From NCBI RefSeq assembly GCF_021172045.1, contig NZ_CP087164.1, positions 806,001-870,000 on the forward strand: a stretch of 64,000 bases of DNA, given 5' to 3'. Numbering within the stretch: position 1 is the first letter of the stretch; the number at the start of each line of letters is the position of its first letter. Origin of the DNA: Capillimicrobium parvum (GTDB lineage: Bacteria > Actinomycetota > Thermoleophilia > Solirubrobacterales > Solirubrobacteraceae). Positions 63,981-64,000 of this stretch are shown in pieces. The translations under genes were made by a program, and so were the position numbers. The notes beneath the pieces were generated by a model, which did no database searches, was not told the origin of the DNA, and saw nothing but the letters and a program-made list of their open reading frames with translations.

Positions 63981-64000
63981 TCCGGGCGGCGGACGAGGGC

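Overview
The window is about 73% G+C by eye, codes densely on both strands and uses many GTG and TTG starts. Gene content points to a soil actinobacterium of the class Thermoleophilia, probably order Solirubrobacterales: encapsulin with an encapsulated ferritin, a beta-ketoadipate (pca) cluster, secreted proteins with fibronectin-like or DUF11 repeats, several luciferase-like monooxygenases and many CoA-handling genes. That placement is inferred from gene content and composition; there is no rRNA gene here. No rRNA, tRNA, CRISPR array, transposase or phage gene was recognised.

Layout. (1) 1-3.4 kb: a truncated response regulator on the minus strand whose start-codon region is tandemly duplicated, then a plus-strand operon of two proline/alanine-rich anchored proteins, an ApbE flavin transferase and a ferric-reductase-like haem membrane protein, followed by tiny ORFs. 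(2) 3.5-6.3 kb, minus strand: DUF1918 protein, a hidden 35-residue ORF, a DUF1707 protein, and an ABC-2 exporter. (3) 6.4-9.7 kb: a small membrane protein and a P2C-like cation P-type ATPase with an N-terminal repeat. (4) 9.8-24.6 kb: a branched-chain-amino-acid-type ABC importer translationally coupled to a MetE-like protein, an AraC regulator, a second MetE-like paralogue, an acyl-CoA ligase, a luciferase-like monooxygenase, a CoA-transferase, an SDR and a phosphotransferase. This looks like uptake and CoA-dependent breakdown of an unidentified carboxylic acid. (5) 24.6-34.8 kb: an orphan CoxL-like molybdo-hydroxylase subunit behind a 12-codon leader ORF, a large secreted protein, the EncFtn-encapsulin iron compartment, an AraC regulator, a VOC protein, a lipase, a secreted serine protease and a ChaB/Rho-N protein. 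(6) 34.9-41.8 kb: malonyl-CoA synthetase (MatB) facing a GntR-FCD-Cache regulator, divergent from an Fe-S/FAD oxidoreductase operon with a small unknown protein and a luciferase-like enzyme. (7) 41.8-50.7 kb, minus strand: a near-complete 4-hydroxybenzoate/protocatechuate pathway (CoA-transferase pair, pcaF, pcaH, pcaG, pcaC, IclR regulator, pobA, pcaB, pcaD). (8) 50.9-64 kb: RsgA, an HtrA-like protease with a repeat tail, a secreted chorismate mutase, a choice-of-anchor A/DUF11 protein behind a sigma-28-like promoter, LtrA, a FolD homologue lacking the catalytic lysine, a UBP zinc-finger protein coupled to glcDEF, an alpha/beta hydrolase and a beta-carbonic anhydrase.

Working together: region 7 should convert 4-hydroxybenzoate to protocatechuate and on to succinyl-CoA and acetyl-CoA. 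Region 4 is an uptake-plus-activation cassette of unknown substrate. glcDEF and the 37.7-40.5 kb Fe-S/FAD pair oxidise 2-hydroxy acids or related compounds. The encapsulin pair stores iron. Start-stop overlaps of the ATGA, GTGA or TTGA type are very common and mark most operon joints.
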